A model generated the notes under the pieces. It did not search any database and was not told where the DNA came from. It saw nothing but the letters and a program-made list of their open reading frames with translations. Shown here one piece after another: positions 34,369 to 42,181 of a stretch of DNA of 64,000 bases (position 1 is its first letter; each line of letters begins with the position of its first letter). This stretch comes from Enterobacter sp. SA187. Its GTDB lineage: Bacteria > Pseudomonadota > Gammaproteobacteria > Enterobacterales > Enterobacteriaceae. The stretch spans positions 1,302,001-1,366,000 of the forward strand of contig NZ_CP019113.1 in assembly GCF_001888805.2 (NCBI RefSeq). The letters are read 5' to 3'. A program made the translations under genes and the position numbers.

Positions 34369-35388
34369 TCAGCGGGCGGTGGAGCCGCGAACGATAAGTT
34401 CGCCGGAGAAGACCTGTTCATGCACGGTATTGTCGGTGCCGTCGATGCGGCGCACCACCTGCTCGACGGCGGCGTAGCCAATCTGCCAGGTAGGCTGTTT
34501 GAGGGTGGTGATGCCGACGCCCGCAAGCTCTGCCCACTCCAGTTCGTCAAAACCGAGCAGACCGATGTCGCTGCCCCAGTGTAGGCCAATGCGCTTCAGC
34601 GAGCGGGCAACCTGGAGCGTTAATGCGCCGTTGGCAGAGATCACCGCTTTGCGCATGCCCCGGTGACGGGTATGAAACTGGCGCAGCCTGTTGTCGATTT
34701 GCCCGGCTTCATGCAGCACAACTTCAGCATCTTCCGCAATGACGCCGGGATAGCGGGCGAGGGTGGCATGAAAGGCGTTCAGACGCTCACGGCGGGTATT
34801 CACCGTGCCGAGAGGTTCACTAAGAAACAGCAGCGCTTCAAATCCCTGCTCCACCAGATGTTCGGTGGCGGTGGTGGCGGCCTGGATGTTATCCAGCCCG
34901 ACCACATCGCAGGCGAAGTCCGGAATTTTACGGTCGATAAGCACCATGGGCAGCGACGATTGTTGCAGGCGGTTCAGCCCCTCTTCGCGCATTCCCACGG
35001 CATTCACCACGATCCCCTCCACCTGATAACTGCGCAGCAAATCCAGATAGTGCAGCTCCTGATCGAGGGCGTTATTGGTATTACACACCAGCGGCGTAAA
35101 GCCTTTCTCACGGCAGGCAGCTTCGATACCGCTCAGCACGTTCACGGAATAGGGATTGGTAATATCGGCGATGATGAGGCCAATCAGCCGCGTACGGCCG
35201 CGTTTCAGGCCGCGGGCCATCAGGCTGGGACGGTAATTAAGTTCGGCAATGGCGTTTTCGATGCGGGCCAGCAGAGCCTCTGAAAGCAGATGCTTTTCAC
35301 CGTTCAGATAACGTGAAATGCTGGTTTTACCCGTTTTTGCCGCTTTCGCGACGTCGCTGATTGTCGGGCGCGCTGCCTTTGCGTTCAT
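34369..35388 (-). CDS. LacI-family repressor of the kgu operon (PtxS-like)
   Basis: 339-residue LacI/GalR regulator. The N-terminal helix-turn-helix (PTISDVAKAAKTGKTSISRYLNG) and hinge helix (NYRPSLMARGLKRGRT) are clear, followed by a periplasmic-binding-like effector domain (IGLIIADITNPYSVNVLSGIE). The ATG at 35386-35388 has AGGAGA upstream. It is encoded immediately upstream of and in the same direction as kguE; by context and operator similarity it is the PtxS equivalent that senses 2-ketogluconate. It also resembles gluconate regulators (GntR/IdnR), so ligand identity is inferred. Confidence 0.82.
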   Translation of the reverse strand: MNAKAARPTISDVAKAAKTGKTSISRYLNGEKHLLSEALLARIENAIAELNYRPSLMARGLKRGRTRLIGLIIADITNPYSVNVLSGIEAACREKGFTPLVCNTNNALDQELHYLDLLRSYQVEGIVVNAVGMREEGLNRLQQSSLPMVLIDRKIPDFACDVVGLDNIQAATTATEHLVEQGFEALLFLSEPLGTVNTRRERLNAFHATLARYPGVIAEDAEVVLHEAGQIDNRLRQFHTRHRGMRKAVISANGALTLQVARSLKRIGLHWGSDIGLLGFDELEWAELAGVGITTLKQPTWQIGYAAVEQVVRRIDGTDNTVHEQVFSGELIVRGSTAR

Positions 35389-35439
35389 GTCCGTCTCCTG
35401 GGGTAACTTTGCGGAGATTAACATATTTTACGCGGAATA

Positions 35440-35462
35440 CCCCTCGCCTGCAGGCGAGGGGG
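35440..35462 (-). terminator. Hairpin after yiaD
   Basis: CCCTCGCC pairs with GGCGAGGG around a TGCA loop just downstream of the yiaD stop (minus strand). No T run follows on the minus strand, so it may be a weak terminator before the repressor gene. Confidence 0.5.
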
Positions 35463-35474
35463 TAAACAGAGGGA

Positions 35475-36137
35475 TTACTGCAACGGACTCAGGGTAATTT
35501 CCACGCGACGGTTCTGCGCTTTGCCTTCTTCCGTGCTGTTGCTGGCAATCGGGTTCGCCGGGCCTGCGCCGGTAGTACGCAGACGGTTCGCTTCCACGCC
35601 CTGGGTGATCAGCGCGCTGGCAACCGCATCGGCACGCTGCTGCGACAGACGCATGTTCAGATCCTTGCCGCCGGTGCTGTCGGTGTAACCCACCACGTTA
35701 ACCGCGGTTTTTGGGTACTCTTTCAGTACCATCGCCACGCCGGTCAGGGTATTGGCACCTGCCGGTTTCAGGGTTGCGCTGCTGCTGTCGAAGGTCACGT
35801 TGTTCGGCATGTTCAGCACGATGTTATCGCCATTTCGCGTCACGCTAACGCCCGTTCCCTGCATTTTGTCCCGCAGTTTCGCTTCCTGCACGTCCATGTA
35901 ATAGCCCGCGCCGCCGCCGAGGGCTGCACCGGCCGCCGCGCCAATCAGCGCCCCTTTGCCGCGGTCTTTTTTCGAGGAGGAGAGTACGCCGACGCCCGCG
36001 CCGACCAGCGATCCAATGCCTGCGCCAATGCCTGATTTACCGGCTTCGCGCTCACCGGTGTAAGGGTTGGTGGTGCAGCCTGAAACAGCCAGTGCGCCGC
36101 AAACCGCAGCCACAATGAGAAGGACATTTTTCTTCAT
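35475..36137 (-). CDS. yiaD: OmpA-family lipoprotein YiaD
   Basis: 220-residue outer-membrane lipoprotein. The signal MKKNVLLIVAAVCGALAVSGC has a lipobox ending at C21. A Gly/Ala-rich region with a glycine-zipper look (residues about 33-80: GIGAGIGSLVGAGVG, GALIGAAAGAALGGGAGYY) precedes the C-terminal OmpA peptidoglycan-binding domain (VVGYTDSTGGKDLNMRLSQQRADAV). In E. coli it is a multicopy suppressor of bamD defects. Divergent from bisC. Confidence 0.94.
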   Translation of the reverse strand: MKKNVLLIVAAVCGALAVSGCTTNPYTGEREAGKSGIGAGIGSLVGAGVGVLSSSKKDRGKGALIGAAAGAALGGGAGYYMDVQEAKLRDKMQGTGVSVTRNGDNIVLNMPNNVTFDSSSATLKPAGANTLTGVAMVLKEYPKTAVNVVGYTDSTGGKDLNMRLSQQRADAVASALITQGVEANRLRTTGAGPANPIASNSTEEGKAQNRRVEITLSPLQ

Positions 36138-36301
36138 CGAATTTCCTTAATAATTTTTAATTCTATGCACAGCGATAATCGCGGTTGATTATGACCTGAT
36201 GATCGTTAGAAACTTCCGGAAAGATTCTGAATTTTGTAAATAACATTGAGCGGCGCATGAGCGACCGACACACCTGCATCAGACATCAGGGAGCATACGT
36301 T

Positions 36302-38632
36302 TTGGCACACTCATCCACAAAAACCATTCTCACGGCAGCCCACTGGGGGCCGATGCTGGTAGAAACCGACGGCGAAAACGTCCTGTCATCGCGCGGTGCC
36401 CTGCCGACCGCCCATCCCAATTCGTTACAAACCGCCGTGCGCGATCAGGTGCACAGCAACAGCCGCGTGCGTTTCCCGATGGTGCGCAAAGGCTTCCTGA
36501 CGTCACCGGAAAAACCGACCGGCGTGCGCGGTCAGGATGAGTTTGTCCGCGTCAGCTGGGATGAAGCCCTGGATCTGATCCATGCCCAGCACGTCCGTAT
36601 TCGTGAAAGCTATGGCCCGTCGTCGATATTCGCCGGATCTTACGGCTGGCGCTCCAACGGCGTGCTGCACAAAGCGGCGACGCTGTTGCAGCGTTATATG
36701 AGCCTGGCGGGGGGCTATACCGGCCATCTTGGGGATTATTCCACCGGCGCGGCGCAGGCGATCATGCCCTACGTGGTGGGCGGCAATGAGGTTTATCAGC
36801 AGCAGACCAGCTGGCCGCTGGTGCTGGAGCATTCTGATGTGGTGGTGTTGTGGAGCGCCAACCCGCTTAACACTTTAAAAATTGCCTGGAACGCCTCGGA
36901 CGAACAGGGGATCCCTTATTTCGATCAGCTGCGCCAGAGCGGCAAGCGGGTGATCTGCATCGATCCGATGCGATCGGAAACCGTCGACTTCCTCGGCGAC
37001 AGTGCCGAATGGCTGGCACCGCATATGGGCACCGATGTGGCGTTGATGCTCGGCATCGCCCACACGCTGGTGGAAAACGGCTGGCAGGATGATGAATTCC
37101 TTGCCCGCTGCACCACCGGTTACGACATCTTCCGCGATTATTTAACCGGCGCCAGCGATGGCGTGGCGAAAACCGCAGAATGGGCCGCGGAAATTTGCGG
37201 TATTGATGCGCCTAAAATCCGCGAACTGGCGGAAGTGTTCCATAAAAATACCACTATGCTGATGTCCGGCTGGGGCATGCAGCGCCAGCAATATGGCGAG
37301 CAGAAACACTGGATGCTGGTGACGCTTGCCGCCATGCTGGGGCAGATCGGTCTGCCGGGCGGCGGCTTTGGTTTGTCCTATCACTTTGCCAACGGCGGCA
37401 ATCCGACGCGCCGCGCGGCGGTGCTCGGCTCCATGCAGGGCAGCGTTCAGGGCGGCGTGGACGCGGTGGATAAAATCCCGGTGGCGCGCATTGTGGAAGC
37501 GCTGGAAAACCCCGGCGGCGCGTACCAGCACAACGGCATGGATCGTCATTTCCCGGATATTAAATTTGTCTGGTGGGCGGGCGGCGCAAACTTTACTCAT
37601 CATCAGGACACCAACCGGCTGATCCGCGCCTGGCAAAAACCGGAGCTGGTGGTGATCTCTGAATGCTACTGGACGGCGGCGGCCAAGCATGCCGACATTG
37701 TGCTGCCAGCCACCACCTCTTTTGAACGTAACGATCTGACCATGACCGGCGATTACAGCAATCAGCATCTGGTGCCGATGAAGCAGGTGGTCGCCCCACG
37801 TGATGAAGCGCGGGATGATTTTGAGGTGTTTGCCGATCTCAGCGAGCGCTGGGAGCAGGGCGGGCGGGCGCGGTTTACCGAAGGCAAAAGCGATCTGCAA
37901 TGGCTGGAAACCTTCTATGACATCGCCAGCGCGCGCGGCGCCAGTCAGGGCGTGACGTTACCGCCGTTCGCAGAATTCTGGCAGGCCAATCAGCTTATTG
38001 AGATGCCGGAAAGCGAGGAGAACGCGAAGTTTGTGCGTTTTGCGGCCTTCCGTGCCGATCCGGCGGCGAACCCGCTGAAAACCGACAGCGGCAAAATTGA
38101 AATCTATTCGCAGCGTATCGCGTCATTTAACTATGCCGACTGTCCGGGGCACGCGACCTGGCTGGCGCCTGACGAATGGCACGGCAATGCGGAGCCGCAG
38201 CAGTTGCAGGTGCTGTCCGCGCATCCGGCGCACCGTCTGCACAGCCAGTTAAGCTATTCCGCGCTGCGCGAGCAGTACGCGGTGGCGGGGCGTGAACCCA
38301 TCACGCTGCATCCGCAGGATGCGCAGGCGCGGGGTATTCGTGATGGCGACCTGGTGCGCGTGTGGAACGGTCGTGGGCAGGTGCTGGCGGGCGCAGTGGT
38401 GACCGAGGGGATCCGTCCGGGGGTGATCTGCATTCATGAGGGCGGCTGGCCGGATCTGGATCCGGCGGCCGGGGGGATCTGCAAAAACGGTGCGGTTAAC
38501 GTGCTGACCAAAGATCTCCCCAGCTCGCGGCTGGGCAACGGCTGCGCCGGGAACACGGCGCTGGCATGGGTGGAAAAATACACCGGCCCTGAGCTCAGGC
38601 TGACGGCGTTTGAGCCGCCTGCCAGCGCATGA
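36302..38632 (+). CDS. bisC: Biotin sulfoxide reductase
   Basis: Cytosolic molybdenum bis-MGD oxidoreductase of the DMSO reductase family that reduces biotin d-sulfoxide and methionine sulfoxide. No twin-arginine signal and no N-terminal Fe-S cysteines are seen, which fits BisC rather than TorA/DorA. The cofactor-binding segments (GSYGWRSNGVLHKA, GWGMQRQQYGEQKHWM, CYWTAAAKHADIVLPATTSFERND) are intact. The first ATG is at 36257 (791 residues), but it has no ribosome-binding site; the TTG at 36302, with AGGGAG about 8 bases before it, gives a 776-residue protein close to the E. coli length. The 3' end overlaps convergent yiaC by 38 bases. Confidence 0.92.
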   Translation: MAHSSTKTILTAAHWGPMLVETDGENVLSSRGALPTAHPNSLQTAVRDQVHSNSRVRFPMVRKGFLTSPEKPTGVRGQDEFVRVSWDEALDLIHAQHVRIRESYGPSSIFAGSYGWRSNGVLHKAATLLQRYMSLAGGYTGHLGDYSTGAAQAIMPYVVGGNEVYQQQTSWPLVLEHSDVVVLWSANPLNTLKIAWNASDEQGIPYFDQLRQSGKRVICIDPMRSETVDFLGDSAEWLAPHMGTDVALMLGIAHTLVENGWQDDEFLARCTTGYDIFRDYLTGASDGVAKTAEWAAEICGIDAPKIRELAEVFHKNTTMLMSGWGMQRQQYGEQKHWMLVTLAAMLGQIGLPGGGFGLSYHFANGGNPTRRAAVLGSMQGSVQGGVDAVDKIPVARIVEALENPGGAYQHNGMDRHFPDIKFVWWAGGANFTHHQDTNRLIRAWQKPELVVISECYWTAAAKHADIVLPATTSFERNDLTMTGDYSNQHLVPMKQVVAPRDEARDDFEVFADLSERWEQGGRARFTEGKSDLQWLETFYDIASARGASQGVTLPPFAEFWQANQLIEMPESEENAKFVRFAAFRADPAANPLKTDSGKIEIYSQRIASFNYADCPGHATWLAPDEWHGNAEPQQLQVLSAHPAHRLHSQLSYSALREQYAVAGREPITLHPQDAQARGIRDGDLVRVWNGRGQVLAGAVVTEGIRPGVICIHEGGWPDLDPAAGGICKNGAVNVLTKDLPSSRLGNGCAGNTALAWVEKYTGPELRLTAFEPPASA

Positions 38633-39041
38633 TCCACGTCGGGTGGTGAGTCTCCTCCTGCCAGGCGCTGTCTTCGATACGAAAGCCCAGCGCATGGTAG
38701 AAATTCACTGCCCGCTCATTCTTCTGATACACCTCAAGACTGAGATCGGCATAGCGCTGTTTGACATGCTCAAGCAGCGCGCGTCCGATCCCCTTGCCGA
38801 TCGCGTCAGGACGCACAAAGAGCGCACCGACAAAGCGGCTGTCCATCACGCTGACGAATCCCTCAAGGCGACCCTGTTCTTCCCACACCCAGGTTCTGGC
38901 GGCGGGTAAATAGGCATCGCGCACCAGGCTTTTACTCTCCTGCCAGTAACGCGCGTCGATAAAAGGATGGGCAAAGGTGGTGCTTTCCAGCCACAGCGCC
39001 AGCAGCGCTGACGGGTCATTATCATACCATTCGTGGATCAT
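38595..39041 (-). CDS. yiaC: GNAT acetyltransferase YiaC
   Basis: 148-residue GNAT-fold N-acetyltransferase; E. coli YiaC has been reported as a protein-lysine acetyltransferase. The acetyl-CoA binding loop is visible as GALFVRPDAIGKGIGRALLEH, with the C-terminal motif LEVYQKNERAVNFYHALGF. The ATG at 39039-39041 has GGAGG upstream inside the tag gene and overlaps its 3' end by 20 bases, so the two are coupled. Confidence 0.92.
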   Translation of the reverse strand: MIHEWYDNDPSALLALWLESTTFAHPFIDARYWQESKSLVRDAYLPAARTWVWEEQGRLEGFVSVMDSRFVGALFVRPDAIGKGIGRALLEHVKQRYADLSLEVYQKNERAVNFYHALGFRIEDSAWQEETHHPTWIMRWQAAQTPSA

Positions 39042-39600
39042 CGCTGCCTCCGGGATGACAAAAGCACTGGGTAACATGGTCATTCACCAGACCGCAGGCC
39101 TGCATAAAGGAGTAACAGATGGTGGTGCCGACAAACTTGAAGCCGCGTTTTTTCAGCGCTTTTGACAGGGCATCCGATTCCGGTGTCGACGTGGGGATCT
39201 CCGCAAGGGTGGCGGCCTGGGTCATCCTGACCTGATGATCAACAAAAGACCAGACAAAATCTGCAAAGTCTTCCCCCTGTTGCTGCATCGCCAGATAGGC
39301 CCTGGCGTTGCCAATAATCGCCTGAATTTTTCCCCGATGGCGGATAATACCGGCGTCCTGCAACAGCCTTTCTACGTCGTCACCCTGCATCGCCGCCACG
39401 CGTACAGGATCGAAGTTATAAAAACAGCGGCGATAATTTTCCCGTTTCTTCAGCACTGTGATCCAGGATAAACCCGCCTGCTGGCCTTCGAGACAGATCA
39501 TCTCAAACAGCTTCTGGTTACTGGACTGCGCCACGCCCCACTCTTTGTCGTGGTAGTCGATATACAGCGGATCCTGACTGACCCAACCACATCGTTGCAT
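39022..39600 (-). CDS. tag: 3-methyladenine DNA glycosylase I
   Basis: Constitutive base-excision repair glycosylase that removes 3-methyladenine. 192 residues; the start MQRCGWVSQDPLYIDYHDKEWG has the Tag signature. Zinc-ligand residues at the N-terminus (Cys4, His17) and C-terminal block (CGLVNDHVTQCFCH) are present. Slightly longer at the C-terminus than E. coli Tag because the stop has moved into yiaC. Confidence 0.95.
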   Translation of the reverse strand: MQRCGWVSQDPLYIDYHDKEWGVAQSSNQKLFEMICLEGQQAGLSWITVLKKRENYRRCFYNFDPVRVAAMQGDDVERLLQDAGIIRHRGKIQAIIGNARAYLAMQQQGEDFADFVWSFVDHQVRMTQAATLAEIPTSTPESDALSKALKKRGFKFVGTTICYSFMQACGLVNDHVTQCFCHPGGSDDPRMV

Positions 39601-39661
39601 GTCTTTCTCCTTTCCATTGTTGCGGTAGATCCCAAAAGAAAATTATCCCGCTGGCTTGACG

Positions 39662-39678
39662 TGTCTCTTAAAGAGACA
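39662..39678. repeat. 17-nt palindrome between tag and yhjY
   Basis: TGTCTCTTAAAGAGACA is an odd perfect palindrome (8-bp arms, one central A) located about 77 bp upstream of the yhjY start, between divergent tag and yhjY. It is probably a protein-binding site for control of yhjY or tag; the binding protein is unknown. Confidence 0.5.
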
Positions 39679-39754
39679 ATAGTTAATACAGGGTTTTATC
39701 CGCACAAAATGATAACGATACTGCCGGTTTTGGCTCTTTTCTGGAGTCGCATTG

Positions 39755-40447
39755 ATGAAGATAAAAAATAACAGTGGCTGCCGCCTGGCGCTCGTGCCTG
39801 TGTGCCTGTTTTTTTGTCAGACGGCGCAGGCGTGGCAACAAGAATATATCGTTAGCGACCCGCAAAGTAATATGGCGGATCGCTATACATGGGACAGCGA
39901 TCACCAACCGCGTTATGACGATATTCTCGAAGGGCGGATCCGCTCGACGCAAAATACGCCTGGCCTGTCCTGGAATTTGCCGGATGATACGCCGCTGGAC
40001 GCCACCAGCACCATGAGCCTCGGCTGGAATATTCCGCTGGTGAATAATGTCACCACCGGCCCGGTGGCCGTCTGGCATTACGACAGCTCTGCCTCATCAA
40101 TGCATAATGAATTTGGCGATGGCCCGGCAAACCTGCAATTCACCGATCCGCTGTGGCATGCCAGCGTCAGCTCAGTGGGCTGGCGCGTGGACAGTCGTCA
40201 CGGGGATCTCCGCCCGTGGGCGCAAATCAGCTACAACCAGCAGTTTGGCGAAAATATCTGGAAAACCCAGTCCGGCCTCAATCGTTTATCGGCCTCCAGC
40301 CAGGACGGTAACTGGATGGACGTGACCCTCGGCGCGGATATGCTGCTCAATCCCCATTTTGCAGCCTATGCTTCATTGTCGCAGTCTGAAAATACGGACA
40401 TCGGTCAAAACTATCTTTACAGCATGGGCGTCAGCGCGCGCTTTTAA
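39755..40447 (+). CDS. yhjY: Autotransporter beta-domain-like protein YhjY
   Basis: 230-residue exported protein: signal peptide MKIKNNSGCRLALVPVCLFFCQTAQA, then a mature part rich in alternating aromatic/polar segments that ends in ...LYSMGVSARF, the aromatic C-terminus typical of outer-membrane beta-barrels. It corresponds in position to E. coli YhjY (between tag and yhjX). It lacks a passenger domain, so it is likely a small barrel; function unknown. ATG at 39755 has CTGGAG upstream. Confidence 0.85.
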   Translation: MKIKNNSGCRLALVPVCLFFCQTAQAWQQEYIVSDPQSNMADRYTWDSDHQPRYDDILEGRIRSTQNTPGLSWNLPDDTPLDATSTMSLGWNIPLVNNVTTGPVAVWHYDSSASSMHNEFGDGPANLQFTDPLWHASVSSVGWRVDSRHGDLRPWAQISYNQQFGENIWKTQSGLNRLSASSQDGNWMDVTLGADMLLNPHFAAYASLSQSENTDIGQNYLYSMGVSARF

Positions 40448-40577
40448 TTAGCATTTAAAACAAATTAATTACATTTTTTATACAACAATCATCAGCTTCG
40501 CAGAGATAGTGTGTACTAACTTACACTGTATTTTTTGCTGATGAGACTTTTCCCGCTGTCATTCATTCCCGTTACAA

Positions 40578-40608
40578 GGCATTTCATTCCGTCCTCACTG
40601 CATTTCAT
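40578..40608 (+). promoter_or_regulatory. YpdB-type direct repeat upstream of yhjX
   Basis: GGCATTTCAT (40578-40587), an 11-nt spacer, then TGCATTTCAT (40599-40608), 83 bp before the yhjX ATG. The motif reported for the YpdA/YpdB pyruvate-sensing system upstream of E. coli yhjX is GGCATTTCAT-N11-GGCATTTCAT; only one base differs here. ypdAB itself is not in the window. Confidence 0.85.
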
Positions 40609-40690
40609 GCCGTTTTCGATCCGGCATCAACGGCGCTTCGTTATGGTTAACGGCAGAGAATTTCCCTTTTGCTTACGCAGGAAGACTGCC

Positions 40691-41905
40691 ATGAATACAT
40701 CCTCATTGAATCGGACCCGCTGGCTGACGCTGGTCGGTACCATCATTACGCAATTTGCCCTTGGATCGGTTTATACCTGGAGTCTGTTTAACAGCGCGCT
40801 GGCGGAAAAACTGGATGAGCCAGTAAGCCAGGTGGCGTTCTCCTTCGGCCTGCTCAGCCTCGGGCTGGCGCTCTCTTCCTCGGTAGCCGGGAAATTACAG
40901 GAACGTTTCGGCGTTAAACGTGTGACTATCGCATCCGGTATTCTGCTGGGCCTCGGCTTTTTCCTGACGGCGCACGCCAACAGCCTGCTGATGCTGTGGC
41001 TGAGCGCGGGCGTGCTGGTCGGCCTTGCCGATGGCGCGGGCTACCTGCTGACGCTCTCCAACTGCGTGAAGTTCTTCCCGGAGCGTAAGGGGCTGATTTC
41101 CGCTTTCTCCATCGGTTCTTATGGCCTGGGCAGCCTCGGCTTTAAATTTATCGACAGCCATCTGCTGGCTACCGTCGGCCTGGAAAAGACCTTTATGATC
41201 TGGGGCGCGATGGTGCTGGTGATGATCGTTTCCGGCGCGATGCTGATGAAAGACGCGCCGCAGCAGAAAGCGACCATGGTCAATGGCGTGGTGGAGAATG
41301 ATTTCACCCTGGCGCAGTCGATGCGTAAACCGCAATACTGGATGCTGGCCGTGATGTTCCTCACTGCCTGTATGAGCGGTCTGTATGTTATCGGCGTGGC
41401 GAAAGATATCGCTCAGGGCATGGTGCATCTGGATGTGGCGACCGCCGCCAATGCGGTGACTGTGATTTCCATTGCTAACCTGACAGGCCGTCTGGTGCTC
41501 GGTATCCTCTCCGATAAAATGTCCCGCATCCGCGTGATTACGCTCGGTCAGGTGGTGTCGCTGATTGGTATGGCGGGACTGCTGTTCGCCCCGCTTAACG
41601 AAGTGAGCTTCTTCGCGGCTATCGCCTGTGTGGCCTTTAACTTCGGCGGTACCATCACGGTCTTCCCGTCGCTGGTCAGCGAATTTTTTGGCCTGAACAA
41701 TCTGGCGAAAAACTACGGCGTCATTTATCTGGGCTTTGGTATTGGCAGCATCTGCGGCTCGATTATCGCCTCGCTGTTTGGCGGCTTCTATGTGACCTTC
41801 TGCGTCATCTTCGCCCTGCTGATCCTCTCCCTGGCGCTTTCCACCACCATTCGTCAGCCGCAGCGTGAATACTTCACCAACTCACAGCCGCTGACTCACC
41901 ATTAA
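40691..41905 (+). CDS. yhjX: MFS transporter YhjX (OFA family)
   Basis: 404-residue inner-membrane carrier of the oxalate/formate antiporter family, induced by YpdB in response to pyruvate in E. coli and thought to move pyruvate. It has 12 hydrophobic segments and begins RTRWLTLVGTIITQFALGSVYTWSLFN; the loop GKLQERFGVKRV carries the MFS signature. The ATG at 40691 with AGGAAG upstream matches E. coli; the longer open frame from 40535 covers the regulatory repeats and is not coding. Confidence 0.93.
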   Translation: MNTSSLNRTRWLTLVGTIITQFALGSVYTWSLFNSALAEKLDEPVSQVAFSFGLLSLGLALSSSVAGKLQERFGVKRVTIASGILLGLGFFLTAHANSLLMLWLSAGVLVGLADGAGYLLTLSNCVKFFPERKGLISAFSIGSYGLGSLGFKFIDSHLLATVGLEKTFMIWGAMVLVMIVSGAMLMKDAPQQKATMVNGVVENDFTLAQSMRKPQYWMLAVMFLTACMSGLYVIGVAKDIAQGMVHLDVATAANAVTVISIANLTGRLVLGILSDKMSRIRVITLGQVVSLIGMAGLLFAPLNEVSFFAAIACVAFNFGGTITVFPSLVSEFFGLNNLAKNYGVIYLGFGIGSICGSIIASLFGGFYVTFCVIFALLILSLALSTTIRQPQREYFTNSQPLTHH

Positions 41906-41912
41906 GTGACCT

Positions 41913-41998
41913 GCGCCACGCTCTGCGTGGCGCTTCGCAATCTTCAACCTTCTCCCTTCCTGAATCAGGGGTAATACGGTAAGCTCTGCCGTATTACC
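41913..41998 (+). terminator. Two consecutive terminator hairpins after yhjX
   Basis: The first hairpin is GCGCCACGC / GCGTGGCGC with a 3-nt loop (41913-41933). The second is GGTAATACGG / CCGTATTACC with a 9-nt loop (41970-41998), followed by TATTATTTTTG, which fits an intrinsic terminator. Together they insulate eptB from yhjX. The remaining bases to 42181 hold the eptB promoter region, where I see no certain motif. Confidence 0.8.
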
Positions 41999-42181
41999 TA
42001 TTATTTTTGTAAATGTTTAGTCAGATCACATTCCCGGTGACACTTTTTTCCACCCCTGTGGTCTACTACCCCGCGCTTCACGAAGTTATCGAATCAACTT
42101 CTTATGCGTTTGATAAGCCTATATGCAGATATATCGTCTGCGCACGGGTGCTCTCTATTCCCTTCTCCCAGGGTGCTTTGA

